Source of the DNA: Qipengyuania flavescens
GTDB lineage: Bacteria > Pseudomonadota > Alphaproteobacteria > Sphingomonadales > Sphingomonadaceae
Length of the DNA stretch: 64,000 nt
Reading direction: 5' to 3'
NCBI RefSeq assembly: GCF_029688735.1
Contig: NZ_JARULD010000001.1
Span: 496,001-560,000, forward strand
The stretch's first letter is position 1. Every line of letters begins with the position of its first letter. A model generated the notes under the pieces. That model made no database searches and was not told the origin of the DNA. It worked only from the letters and a program-made list of their open reading frames with translations. Shown here in pieces: positions 1 through 9,865 of the stretch. A program made the position numbers and the translations under genes.

Positions 1-1
1 G

Positions 2-55
2 CCCATTGCCCTGCCCTCCCAACGCACCATCGCGCTGGCGGAGTTTGCCGCATGA
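2..55 (+). CDS. ccmA: C-terminal end of heme exporter ATPase CcmA (partial)
   Basis: Only the last 17 codons are present, cut by the window edge. The frame ends in TGA at 53-55 and overlaps the ATG of ccmB in an ATGA junction, the usual coupling of ccmA to ccmB. The visible residues carry no diagnostic motif, so the identity rests on position and translational coupling. CcmA is the cytoplasmic ABC subunit of the CcmABCD complex, which drives release of heme-loaded CcmE for c-type cytochrome maturation. Confidence 0.55.
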   Translation, partial: PIALPSQRTIALAEFAA

Positions 56-705
56 TCGGCCCCCTGCTGCGCCGCGATCTCGGCCTGCTGCTACCCGGCG
101 GGCGTGGCGGTGCAGGCGTGCTGCCGCTGCTCTTCTTCCTCGCCGTCGCGATGCTTTACCCGTTCGCCGTCGGGCCCGACGCGCAACTGCTGGCGCGAAC
201 CGGCGGCGGCGTGATCTGGGTCGCAGCGCTGCTCGCGGCGATCCTCCCGCTGGAAAAGCTTGTCACTGCCGATCTCGATGCAGGCGTTTTCGACCAGCTG
301 CACCTGCGCGGCGCGAGCGAGGAACTCGCCATGGCGTCGCGCCTGCTCGCGCACTGGCTGGCCTTCGCGCCGTTGCTGTTGCTGGCAACCCTGCCCGCTG
401 CGGCCCTACTCGGCCTGAGCGGAGAAATGCTGCGGACCGTACTCCTCGGCCTGCTGGCCGGCACGCCGGGCCTGGCCGCCGTCGGCCTCATCGTCGCCGC
501 GCTCACCGCATCGCTGCGCGGCGGCGCGGCGCTCGCAGGTCTGATGGTGATCCCGCTGGCCGTGCCGATCCTGATTTTCGGAGCAGGCGCGCTCTCGCGG
601 CCCGAAAGCAGCGGACTCCTGCTCACGGCGGCCATCAGCCTCGGCCTCTGCGCCATCGCGCCTTTTGCGGCAGGGGCGGCAATCAGGTCGGCGCGAGAAG
701 GATGA
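52..705 (+). CDS. ccmB: Heme exporter membrane subunit CcmB
   Basis: A 217-residue, very hydrophobic protein of normal CcmB length. About six membrane segments can be read, beginning after the short charged start MIGPLLRRDL, with the family-typical stretch LPLEKLVTADLDAGVFDQL near residues 65-84. CcmB is the permease partner of CcmA in the inner-membrane CcmABCD machine that hands heme to CcmE during cytochrome c biogenesis. Its start overlaps the stop of the preceding frame (ATGA), which indicates an operon. No ccmC follows: downstream is a palindromic repeat and then the convergent map gene. I am confident of the family from the overall sequence. Confidence 0.9.
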   Translation: MIGPLLRRDLGLLLPGGRGGAGVLPLLFFLAVAMLYPFAVGPDAQLLARTGGGVIWVAALLAAILPLEKLVTADLDAGVFDQLHLRGASEELAMASRLLAHWLAFAPLLLLATLPAAALLGLSGEMLRTVLLGLLAGTPGLAAVGLIVAALTASLRGGAALAGLMVIPLAVPILIFGAGALSRPESSGLLLTAAISLGLCAIAPFAAGAAIRSAREG

Positions 706-717
706 AGTTGCGCGTGC

Positions 718-790
718 CCTTCGACAGGCTCAGGGCGAGCGGACTTTGTAAATTCCACCCCGAGCCCGCTCATCCTGAGCTTGTCGAAGG
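718..790. repeat. Interspersed palindrome with 25-bp arms between ccmB and map
   Basis: The left arm is 718-742 and the right arm 766-790. The reverse complement of the right arm matches the left at 22 of 25 positions. Each arm begins CCTTCGAC and ends GAGCGG when read inward. The spacer is 23 nt and comparatively AT-rich. The element lies between convergent genes and would form a long hairpin in either transcript, so it could serve as a bidirectional terminator. From memory, palindromes of this wording recur in sphingomonad genomes. Only one copy is in this window. Confidence 0.8.
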
Positions 791-815
791 ATAAGCACCG
801 CGCCCGAAACCCTAC

Positions 816-1643
816 TCAGTACGGCGGCTTGTGCAGCCCCTTCGGACTTTCGGTGAAGATTTCCACCCCGTCGTCGGTAATCGCGATCGAATGTTCGAAC
901 TGCGCGGAGAGCGACTTGTCGCGCGTCACTGCGGTCCAGCCGTCACGCAGGATCTTCGCATGCGGACGGCCGAGGTTGATCATGGGTTCGATGGTGAAGA
1001 ACATGCCGGGCTTCAATTGCGGGCCGGTCCCGGCCTTTGCCGCATGGATGACTTCGGGCGCATCGTGGAACAGGCGGCCGAGGCCATGGCCGCAGAACTC
1101 CTGCACCACGCCATAGCGAAACTGCCGCGCATGCGCCTCGATCGCGGCGCCGATATCGCCGAGCCGCGCGCCAGGCTTGGCCGCGGCCTCGATCCCCAAC
1201 ATCAGGCATTCGTAAGTCACATCGACCAGCTTCGTGGCCTTGAGCGCAGGCTCCCCGGCGTAGAACATGCGGCTGGTATCGCCGTGCCACCCGTCGAGCA
1301 GCGGGGTAACGTCGATGTTGACGATATCGCCGTCCTTCAGCGCCTTTTCGCTAGGGATACCGTGGCAGATCACATGGTTGATCGAGGTGCAGCAGCTATG
1401 CGCATAGCCGCGATAGCCCATGGTCGCAGGAACCGCGCCCGCGTCCAGCGTCATACCGCGCACGAGGTCGTCGATCTCGCCGGTCGTCACGCCGGGCTTC
1501 ACGAACGTAGTCAGCTCGTCGAGAATTTCTGCTGCCAGCCGGCCGGCCTTGCGCATGCCTTCGAAACCATCCTCGCCATGCAGCTTGATGGTCCCGTCGC
1601 GGTAGACGGTCTGGTCGCCTTCGATCACCTGATATTCTGTCAT
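816..1643 (-). CDS. map: Type I methionine aminopeptidase
   Basis: This 275-residue protein removes the initiator methionine from nascent proteins in the cytoplasm. The fold-defining metal ligands are visible in order: the two aspartates of NIDVTPLLDGWHGDTSRMF, the histidine of GHGLGRLFHDAPEV, the glutamate of FFTIEPMI and the glutamate of QFEHSIAI. The substrate-side histidine of GYAHSCCTSINHVICHG is also present. Length and motif order match bacterial type I enzymes, and there is no N-terminal zinc finger. It stands alone, convergent with ccmB. The DUF4163 lipoprotein gene lies 40 bp upstream on the same strand, so co-transcription is possible. Confidence 0.95.
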   Translation of the reverse strand: MTEYQVIEGDQTVYRDGTIKLHGEDGFEGMRKAGRLAAEILDELTTFVKPGVTTGEIDDLVRGMTLDAGAVPATMGYRGYAHSCCTSINHVICHGIPSEKALKDGDIVNIDVTPLLDGWHGDTSRMFYAGEPALKATKLVDVTYECLMLGIEAAAKPGARLGDIGAAIEAHARQFRYGVVQEFCGHGLGRLFHDAPEVIHAAKAGTGPQLKPGMFFTIEPMINLGRPHAKILRDGWTAVTRDKSLSAQFEHSIAITDDGVEIFTESPKGLHKPPY

Positions 1644-1683
1644 GCACGCGACATAGCGATTGCCGCGACGGATTGCGAGCCAA

Positions 1684-2508
1684 TCAGCGCTTCACGCTGA
1701 AGGCACCGGCATATCGCGGCTTCACCGCATCGATAACGCTGGCCGTCACCGGGAAATCGAGTTCGTAATCGCCTTCGGCATAGGGACCGGCCACGTAGGG
1801 CCCGAAATAGACCGCGATCCGGTCGAAAGTCTTTCCGTTGGAGGAGCCGACGAGGATCGATGCCTCGTCCAGTCCCGGGCAATCGTTCGGCCATTCACCA
1901 TCTTGCCCGACCGGCCCGCCGCGGCGCTTTGCTCGGGCCTCGTTCAACGCGGTGCACAGCTTTGCGCCTAGAGCTTGCTCGAGATCGACCGGCGAATTGA
2001 ACAGTTCGATACCGGCCATCCCGCGCCCTGCAGACTTGTCCCAGACCAGCGAGCTCTTGCCATAGGTGCCATGCGCCCCGCCGGTGTAGGCATAGAGATC
2101 AGCGCTCAGGCTCAGCCAGTCGGGCAGATCGGCGACGACCAGCCACTTCTTCTCGTAACCGCGATTGCGGCAGGAGACGCAGTCGGGCGGCGAGTCCGCA
2201 AGGGCGCTCTGCCACTCGTCCTTCTGCTCGGCGAGCTGCTCGTCGCGCTCCGCTTGCAATCGTTCGGCAAGCGCCGGAATGGCGGAGGCTGCGGCTGGCC
2301 AGCTATACGCGAAAGCGCGGGTGTCGCCGTTGTCGTCCGCATTGTCTTCGAAATTGACGGCCTGCGCCGCGCTCGCCGGAGTTGAGGCAGTCGCAGTGGC
2401 CGTTGCGGCCGGACGCTCCGCGACGCCCGCCCGCTCGGCATACTCGGCGCCGTCGGAACAGGCCGCACTCGACAGGGCGAGGGAAATCAGGAACAGGTGC
2501 GCTCGCAT
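1684..2508 (-). CDS. Lipoprotein with DUF4163/DUF3298-type domains
   Basis: A 274-residue protein with a lipoprotein signal: MRAHLFLISLALSSAAC, lipobox SAAC, Cys17. A low-complexity Ala/Thr linker (residues 30-50) leads into an N-terminal segment of DUF4163 type. The characteristic YAYTGGAHG stretch lies near residue 140, and a DUF3298/RsiV-like C-terminal part follows. Proteins with this pair of domains are envelope-associated and often of unknown role; some are anti-sigma factors (RsiV), but there is no transmembrane anti-sigma architecture and no sigma gene nearby. A CxxC-like pair (CVSC) is seen near residue 115. The start is divergent from the M17 peptidase gene 45 bp away. Molecular function is not established. 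Confidence 0.7.
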   Translation of the reverse strand: MRAHLFLISLALSSAACSDGAEYAERAGVAERPAATATATASTPASAAQAVNFEDNADDNGDTRAFAYSWPAAASAIPALAERLQAERDEQLAEQKDEWQSALADSPPDCVSCRNRGYEKKWLVVADLPDWLSLSADLYAYTGGAHGTYGKSSLVWDKSAGRGMAGIELFNSPVDLEQALGAKLCTALNEARAKRRGGPVGQDGEWPNDCPGLDEASILVGSSNGKTFDRIAVYFGPYVAGPYAEGDYELDFPVTASVIDAVKPRYAGAFSVKR

Positions 2509-2553
2509 CGCGCTTCCTTTGCGTCAGACGAAATGAACGGGGACTTGCCACTT

Positions 2554-3942
<1,389 letters not shown>

Positions 3943-4016
3943 GCCGCGCCAATCTTGCGGGATCGGCGCCGCACAGCTAAGCGCCGCGAAACCTTGAAAC
4001 GGATTTACCCGGAAGC

Positions 4017-4364
4017 GTGACCTCGCCTGCTAGCTACACATTGCCCGACGGCATCGTCGGACTGAAGGGTCCGGTGGACCGCCCCGCTCTGGGCACGCTG
4101 CCCCTGCGCGGTGACCTTGCGCATATCGCGCTGGCAGGCCGGTATCTTGCTGCGCATTACGTGATTCCTCAGCTGCGCCGCGTCGGTAGCGAGGCCGTGA
4201 CGCTCAAGATCGCCATGCGCGACGATGCCGATGACGGTGCGACGATCGATGCAGGCACCGAAATCGAACTGCTCGATTGTGCGGGCGACTGGGCCTGGAT
4301 CGCCTGCGGCCCCGAGGGGCCCAGCGGCTACGTCCGTCTCGGCGCGCTCGCTCCTGCCGCGTGA
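4017..4364 (+). CDS. Small bacterial SH3-domain protein, resembling the N-terminus of NlpC/P60 peptidases
   Basis: The frame starts at GTG 4017 and gives 115 residues. The C-terminal half (about 55-112) reads as a bacterial SH3 fold, ending DWAWIACGPEGPSGYVRLGAL, where a Gly-Tyr-Val strand is typical. The first half, with PALGTLPLRGDLAHIALAGR, is reminiscent of the leader region before the SH3 domains of C40 (NlpC/P60) peptidases, which often neighbour M17 aminopeptidases. No catalytic Cys-His-His peptidase domain follows: the frame stops at 4364 and argC begins within the stop codon (GTGA overlap). It may be a cell-wall or peptide-binding adaptor, or the remnant of a larger peptidase. No signal peptide is visible, and the GTG start is not certain. 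Confidence 0.65.
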   Translation: MTSPASYTLPDGIVGLKGPVDRPALGTLPLRGDLAHIALAGRYLAAHYVIPQLRRVGSEAVTLKIAMRDDADDGATIDAGTEIELLDCAGDWAWIACGPEGPSGYVRLGALAPAA

Positions 4365-5290
4365 CACACCGGATTTTCATCGACGGGGCTGCGGGCACGA
4401 CAGGCCTCGAAATCGCCGACCGGCTGAAGGATCGTACCGAGTTCGAGCTGATCGCTCTCGACGACGCGCAACGCAAGGACACCGCGGCGCGCCGCGAAGC
4501 GCTGAACGAGGCGGATGTAGCCATTCTCTGCCTGCCGGACGATGCCGCGCGCGAGGCGGTCGAGCTGGTCGATCCCGCGAGCGGCACGCGCATTATCGAC
4601 GCATCGAGTGCGCACCGCACGACTGAAGGCTGGTGCTACGGCTTTCCCGAACTGGTCGGCCAGGAACGCGTGGCCAATGCCAGGCGAGTGAGCAATCCGG
4701 GCTGCTATCCGACCGGCTTCCTCGCTCTGATCGCGCCCTTGGTTCAGGCCGAGCTACTACCTGCCGCCTGGCCCTTCACCGTCAACGCGGTCAGCGGCTA
4801 TTCGGGTGGCGGCAAGGCGCTGATCGAGCGCTATGAGAGCGGCGCCGCGCCGGGCTTTCGTGCCTACGGCTACGATCTCGCGCACAAGCACCTGCCCGAA
4901 ATGAAAGCGCACGCGGGACTGGAACACCCGGTGCTTTTCGCGCCGGCCGTGGTGCCGGTGTTCCGCGGGATGATCGTGGAAGTTCCGCTGCATCTCGGCG
5001 CGATGGAAAACGATCCGCATGCCGACGATCTGCGCGATGCGCTGCGCGAGTTTTATGATGGCTCAAGCGTCGTGACGGTGAGCTCCGCACCCGCGCCGGC
5101 CGAGTTGACGCTTGAGCCCCAAGCTGCGCCGTCGGACGGCATGGAGCTGTTTGTGGTCGGCAACGAGGGCGGCTCGAACGCCCGTCTCGTCGCCAAGCTG
5201 GATAACTTGGGCAAAGGTGCCAGCGGAGCAGCTGTGCAGAACCTCAACCTCATGTGCGGGCTGCCCGAGACTGCAGGCTTGAAGCTCGTA

Positions 5291-5299
<9 letters not shown>
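4361..5299 (+). CDS. argC: N-acetyl-gamma-glutamyl-phosphate reductase (type 2)
   Basis: This enzyme reduces N-acetylglutamyl phosphate to the semialdehyde with NADPH, in arginine biosynthesis. The 312-residue length fits the short type 2 class. The nucleotide-binding start is IFIDGAAGTTGLEIADRL. The catalytic cysteine is Cys115 in SNPGCYPTGF, and a histidine-bearing HKHLPEM motif follows. I chose GTG 4361, which overlaps the preceding TGA, because it begins directly at the conserved THRIFIDG. A longer ATG frame upstream adds only arginine-rich sequence of the wrong character. The stop codon is embedded in a perfect hairpin (5291-5311). Confidence 0.93.
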
Positions 5300-5869
<570 letters not shown>

Positions 5870-5933
5870 CTCAATGCGGCGTGTCGCACAGGCGCGCCAC
5901 GAACCCATCCGTTCAAACGAAAGGCAAGACATC

Positions 5934-7343
5934 ATGGCAAGTGCAAAGGACGTCCTCAAACAGATCAAGGACGACGGTATCGAGTGGGTCGACCTGCGCT
6001 TCACCGACCCGAAGGGCAAGTGGCAGCACCTGACCATGGTCGCCAAGATCCTTGGCGAAGACGAGCTCGAAGACGGCCTGATGTTCGACGGTTCCTCGAT
6101 CGCCGGCTGGAAGGTGATCAACGAAAGCGACATGATCCTGAAGCCCGATCTCGAGCGGGTCTATGTCGATCCGTTCAGTGCCGAGCCGATGATGATCGTG
6201 TTCTGCGACATCGTCGAACCCTCGACCGGCGAATGGTACGCCCGCGACCCGCGCACCACCGCCAAGCGCGCCGAAGCCTTCCTCAAATCGACCGGTATCG
6301 GCGACACGATCTTCGTCGGTCCCGAAGCCGAATTCTTCATGTTCGACGATGTCCGCTTCGAAGACGGTTATGCGGGTTCGGGCTACGCGATCGACGATAT
6401 CGAACTGCCGACCAATAGCGGCAAGGAATATGAAGCGGGCAACATGGCCCACCGCCCGCGCGCCAAGGGCGGATATTTCCCCGTCGCCCCGGTGGACAGC
6501 GCCGTCGACATTCGCGGCGAGATGGTCGCGACCATGATCGAAATGGGCCTGCCCTGCGATAAGCACCACCACGAGGTGGCCGCTGCCCAGCACGAGCTCG
6601 GCCTCACCTTCGGCACCCTGGTCGAAACCGCCGACAACATGCAGATCTACAAGTATGTCGTGCACCAGGTCGCCCATGCCTATGGCAAGACCGCGACCTT
6701 CATGCCCAAGCCGATCAAGGACGATAACGGCAGCGGCATGCACACCCACATGTCGATCTGGGACGACGGCAAGCCGACCTTCGCGGGCAACCAGTATGGC
6801 GGGCTGAGTGAAAACTGCCTCTATTACATCGGCGGCGTCATCAAGCACGCCAAGGCGCTGAACGCCTTCACCAACCCGACCACCAACAGCTACAAGCGTC
6901 TGGTACCGGGCTTCGAAGCGCCGGTGCTGCTGGCCTATTCGGCACGCAACCGCTCGGCTTCCTGCCGCATCCCTTACGGTGCGGGCGACAAGGCGAAGCG
7001 CGTAGAATTCCGATTCCCCGACGCGATGGCCAACCCATACCTCGCCTATGCCGCGCTGCTGATGGCGGGCCTCGACGGGATCCAGAACAAGATCCACCCG
7101 GGCGAAGCGATGGACAAGAACCTCTACGACCTGCCCCCGGCAGAGCTCGCCGAGGTCCCGACCGTCTGCGGAAGCTTGCGCGAAGCACTAGAGGCGCTGC
7201 AGGCCGACCACGAATTCCTGCTGCAGGGCGACGTTTTCACCAAGGACCAGATTGACGCTTATTGCGAACTGAAATGGGAAGAAGTCATGCGTGTCGAAAC
7301 GACGCCGTGCCCGGCAGAATTCGACCTCTACTACAGTGCTTAA
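5934..7343 (+). CDS. glnA: Glutamine synthetase type I
   Basis: This 469-residue dodecameric enzyme condenses ammonia and glutamate with ATP hydrolysis. Landmarks include [16 protein letters not shown] near residue 45, the metal-site stretch FVGPEAEFF, the [19 protein letters not shown]-binding region and the adenylylation tyrosine at residue 398 counting Met (NLYDLP). Regulation by GlnE under PII control is therefore likely. The ATG at 5934 begins the family-typical [11 protein letters not shown]; longer upstream frames overlap glnB and are shadows. It is co-transcribed with glnB and closed by a strong intrinsic terminator 34 bp downstream. Confidence 0.97.
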   Translation: MASAKDVLKQIKDDGIEWVDLRFTDPKGKWQHLTMVAKILGEDELEDGLMFDGSSIAGWKVINESDMILKPDLERVYVDPFSAEPMMIVFCDIVEPSTGEWYARDPRTTAKRAEAFLKSTGIGDTIFVGPEAEFFMFDDVRFEDGYAGSGYAIDDIELPTNSGKEYEAGNMAHRPRAKGGYFPVAPVDSAVDIRGEMVATMIEMGLPCDKHHHEVAAAQHELGLTFGTLVETADNMQIYKYVVHQVAHAYGKTATFMPKPIKDDNGSGMHTHMSIWDDGKPTFAGNQYGGLSENCLYYIGGVIKHAKALNAFTNPTTNSYKRLVPGFEAPVLLAYSARNRSASCRIPYGAGDKAKRVEFRFPDAMANPYLAYAALLMAGLDGIQNKIHPGEAMDKNLYDLPPAELAEVPTVCGSLREALEALQADHEFLLQGDVFTKDQIDAYCELKWEEVMRVETTPCPAEFDLYYSA

Positions 7344-7376
7344 CCTTTAGCGGTCATAGCAACCCCATCACCGAGG

Positions 7377-7411
7377 AGGGCGTCCGGAGCGATCCGGGCG
7401 CCCTTTTTCTT
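7377..7411 (+). terminator. Rho-independent terminator of glnB-glnA
   Basis: An 11-bp stem is formed by AGGGCGTCCGG (7377-7387) and CCGGGCGCCCT (7394-7404), with one G-U pair and the six-base loop AGCGAT. It runs directly into TTTTT. Confidence 0.92.
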
Positions 7412-7558
7412 CGCGGACCGGACGAGCCTCGTAACGATCATCCCCGATATGTGACGAAAGGGACCGCCAGTTCTGGCGATTTGCACCCAAACCATTTTCC
7501 TACTGCGCCATTTCCTGCTTGATCGCTTCGCGTCCTGTTTGAGCAAGGAGCGCTTTTC

Positions 7559-8170
7559 ATGAACCGCAAATCCGTTTTCGATGCCGTCCGCCGGCTGCTT
7601 GGTCGGGGGTTTCGCCAATCCGAAGTCGATGCGCTCGACCGCGCACTCGACGAGGCGACCGGCGTTGCTACCGAGAGCCGCGACGGCGTGCAGCACAAGG
7701 CAAGTCAGCGCGGGATCGATCTCATCAAGCGCTTCGAAGGATGCGCCCGCGTCAGGCGCGACGGGCTGGTCGAAGCCTATCCGGACCCCGGGACGGGCGG
7801 TGCGCCCTGGACCATCGGCTGGGGCGCGACGGGTGCGGGCATCGGGCCCGGTACCGTATGGACGCAAGCACAATGCGACGCGCGGCTCGAACGCGATATA
7901 GCCCGTCACGGGGAGGATGTTGCGCAAGCCCTCGGCAACGCCCCGACCACGCAAGCCCAATTCGATGCTTTGGTCAGCTTCCATTACAACACCGGCGCAA
8001 TCGCACGGGCCACGCTCACCAAGCGCCATCTCGCCAGAGATTACGAAGCTGCCACCGCAGAGTTCGCACGCTGGAACCGCGCTGGTGGCCAAATCATGCA
8101 AGGCCTCGTCCGCCGGCGCGAAGAAGAAGCACGGCTATATCGCTCCGGGTATCGGATGAACGCCGGCTAA
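7559..8170 (+). CDS. GH24 phage-type lysozyme
   Basis: A 203-residue muramidase cleaving the MurNAc-GlcNAc bond of peptidoglycan. The catalytic motif IDLIKRFEG places the general-acid glutamate at residue 60. The YPDPGTGGAPWTIGWG stretch carries the likely Asp76 and Thr85 of the Glu-Asp-Thr site. A helical N-terminal extension of about 45 residues precedes the catalytic domain, and no cleavable signal peptide is evident. In phage such enzymes act with a holin, but no holin, spanin or other phage gene is nearby, so it looks like a domesticated or stand-alone lysozyme. It may act together with the two envelope-directed genes that follow in the same orientation. Confidence 0.88.
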   Translation: MNRKSVFDAVRRLLGRGFRQSEVDALDRALDEATGVATESRDGVQHKASQRGIDLIKRFEGCARVRRDGLVEAYPDPGTGGAPWTIGWGATGAGIGPGTVWTQAQCDARLERDIARHGEDVAQALGNAPTTQAQFDALVSFHYNTGAIARATLTKRHLARDYEAATAEFARWNRAGGQIMQGLVRRREEEARLYRSGYRMNAG

Positions 8171-8234
8171 ACGCTCCGTTGTGAAGGAACCGCGCGCACA
8201 CACGCGGCGTTGCTTTAGCCAAAGGAGACTTAAC

Positions 8235-9269
8235 ATGCGTTATATTCTGTGCGGTGCGGCAGCGGTTGCGCTTGCCGCGTCGGGAGCCATGGCGCAGCCG
8301 GGAAACGGCAAGGGCAATGGTAACGGCAACGGGGGCGGCGGTCAGTCTGCCGCCTCGATGAACAAGGGTAATGGGAATGCCAACCGCGGTAATCGCGGGA
8401 ATGGCAATGCCGCCAAGCAGCGTGGGCCCGATCGTCAGGTGCAACGCGACCGTGGGCCGCAGCGCTCGGCCAATCGCGGCAATGGGAACGGAAACGGAAA
8501 CGACAATGGCAATGCGATCCGTGCCGACCGGGGTAACGGGAACGGCAATGCCGCTCGCGTAAATCGCGGCAATGGTAATGGAAACGGCAATGAATTCATT
8601 CGCCGCGGCGATCGTGACGTTCGCTCGGTAACGCGTGTGGACTATCGCGATGGCCGCGACTTCCGTCGCATCGACCGATCGCGCAGCTACATCGAAGGCT
8701 GCCCTCCGGGTCTGGCGAAGAAGCGCAACGGTTGCATGCCTCCGGGCCAGGCGAAGAAGTATTACGATCGCGGCCTTTTCGGCCAGTCCTATCGCCCGAG
8801 CCTGTTCGGCCTGAACAATTATCGCGACGGTCGCTATGCCTATAACGACGGGTATCTGCTGCGGCTCGGCAGCGGCGGCGGGATCAGCGGTTATATCCCG
8901 CTACTCGGCGGCGCGCTCGGCATCGGGAATCCGTGGCCGAGTTCCTACGATTATTACAACGTCCCCGACTACTACGTCGATTATTACGACCTCGGCCGCC
9001 AGGGGCAGTATCGTTATGCGGACAATGTGATCTATCGCTACGATGCGGAAGACGCGGCGATCATGTCGGTTGCGGCCCTGCTGACCGGTGACGAGTTCCA
9101 GGTCGGCCAGCCGATGCCGCGCGGGTATGACGTCTACAACGTCCCCTATGCATATCGCGACAGGTATTACGACACGCCCGACAGCATGTACCGTTATTCC
9201 GACGGTTACGTCTATCGCATGGACCCCGAAACCCGCCTGGTCGCCGCGGCGATCGAACTGCTTATCTGA
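8235..9269 (+). CDS. Secreted Asn/Gly-rich protein with tandem Tyr-rich repeats
   Basis: I do not recognise a named family. The 344-residue product has a Sec signal peptide ending GAMAQ (cut near residue 20). A region of about 100 residues follows that is dominated by GNGNGN and NRGNGN units (residues 22-118). Next comes a two-cysteine motif, CPPGLAKKRNGCMPPGQAKK. The C-terminal half shows at least two copies of a unit reading YNVP...YRY-D...YR-D...AA--LL (about residues 240-285 and 300-344). The ATG at 8235 is preceded by AAAGGAGA, an ideal ribosome site; the longer upstream frame is rejected. The gene is only 10 bp from the fasciclin lipoprotein gene, which suggests an operon and a matrix or cell-surface role. 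That role is inference. Confidence 0.85.
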   Translation: MRYILCGAAAVALAASGAMAQPGNGKGNGNGNGGGGQSAASMNKGNGNANRGNRGNGNAAKQRGPDRQVQRDRGPQRSANRGNGNGNGNDNGNAIRADRGNGNGNAARVNRGNGNGNGNEFIRRGDRDVRSVTRVDYRDGRDFRRIDRSRSYIEGCPPGLAKKRNGCMPPGQAKKYYDRGLFGQSYRPSLFGLNNYRDGRYAYNDGYLLRLGSGGGISGYIPLLGGALGIGNPWPSSYDYYNVPDYYVDYYDLGRQGQYRYADNVIYRYDAEDAAIMSVAALLTGDEFQVGQPMPRGYDVYNVPYAYRDRYYDTPDSMYRYSDGYVYRMDPETRLVAAAIELLI

Positions 9270-9279
9270 GGAGGATGGC

Positions 9280-9855
9280 ATGAAATCGATCGTTAAGAAC
9301 GCGCTTGCCGCGGCGGCACTGGCTGCCTTACCTCTCGTCGCAGCATGCTCCGACGGGGCCGAGGCCGATGCCGAGACGCTGTCGGAAACCCGCGATGAAA
9401 GCACCCAGTCTCTCGGTGGCGCGCTTGGCGCCATGAACGACGTGTCGACGTTGCGAAATGCCCTCACCGAAACGGAACTGGCCGGTATTCTCGATGGTCC
9501 CGCAAGCTATACCGTGCTCGCGCCCAACGATGCGGCTTTCGAGAAGCTCGGCGAAGCGTCCGCCGACCTGTCGGAAGAAGAGCAAAAGCCAATTTTGCTT
9601 GCCATCGTCCGCGATCACCTATTGCCGGGGCACCTCACGCCGGAAACCATCCGCAGCGCTATCGAAGCGCAAGGCGGTTCGGTGAGCATGACCACGCTCG
9701 GCGAAGGTGATGTGACTTTCGCGATGGAGGGCAACAACCTTACCGTTTCACTCGGCGATGGCGCCCAGGCGCGCATCATTGGCGAACCGGTGGCGTCCAA
9801 CAACGGCGTCATCATTCCCCTCGATACCGTACTGGTCCCGAGCGAAAACGGCTGA
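9280..9855 (+). CDS. Fasciclin (FAS1) domain lipoprotein
   Basis: A 191-residue protein with a lipoprotein signal ending LPLVAAC (lipidated Cys23). A short acidic linker follows, then one FAS1 domain (about 50-190). The H1 and H2 boxes are recognisable: SYTVLAPNDAAFEKL, then a later ILLAIVRDHLLPG stretch, and the domain ends NNGVIIPLDTVLVP. FAS1 domains mediate adhesion or ligand binding outside the membrane. GAGGAGG sits directly ahead of the ATG. It follows the Asn/Gly-rich secreted protein with a 10-bp gap, so the two are probably co-expressed. The downstream gene tamB is convergent with a 10-bp gap. Confidence 0.9.
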   Translation: MKSIVKNALAAAALAALPLVAACSDGAEADAETLSETRDESTQSLGGALGAMNDVSTLRNALTETELAGILDGPASYTVLAPNDAAFEKLGEASADLSEEEQKPILLAIVRDHLLPGHLTPETIRSAIEAQGGSVSMTTLGEGDVTFAMEGNNLTVSLGDGAQARIIGEPVASNNGVIIPLDTVLVPSENG

Positions 9856-9865
9856 CCCGCCTTGC

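Noticed and set aside
7465..7478. CGCCAGTTCTGGCG dyad before the lysozyme gene considered as a LexA or phage operator
   Set aside because: It is short, with a two-base centre, and does not match the GAAC-N7-GTTC alphaproteobacterial LexA box; no regulator gene is nearby.
7559..8170. Lysozyme as a prophage remnant
   Set aside because: No holin, spanin, tail, integrase or attachment repeats were found nearby, and composition matches the surroundings.
8296..8590. Repetitive GGCAATGG/AACGGCAA-type DNA considered as a CRISPR or satellite array
   Set aside because: The repetition is the codon-level consequence of NGN-rich protein sequence, with no constant repeat and unique spacer pattern.
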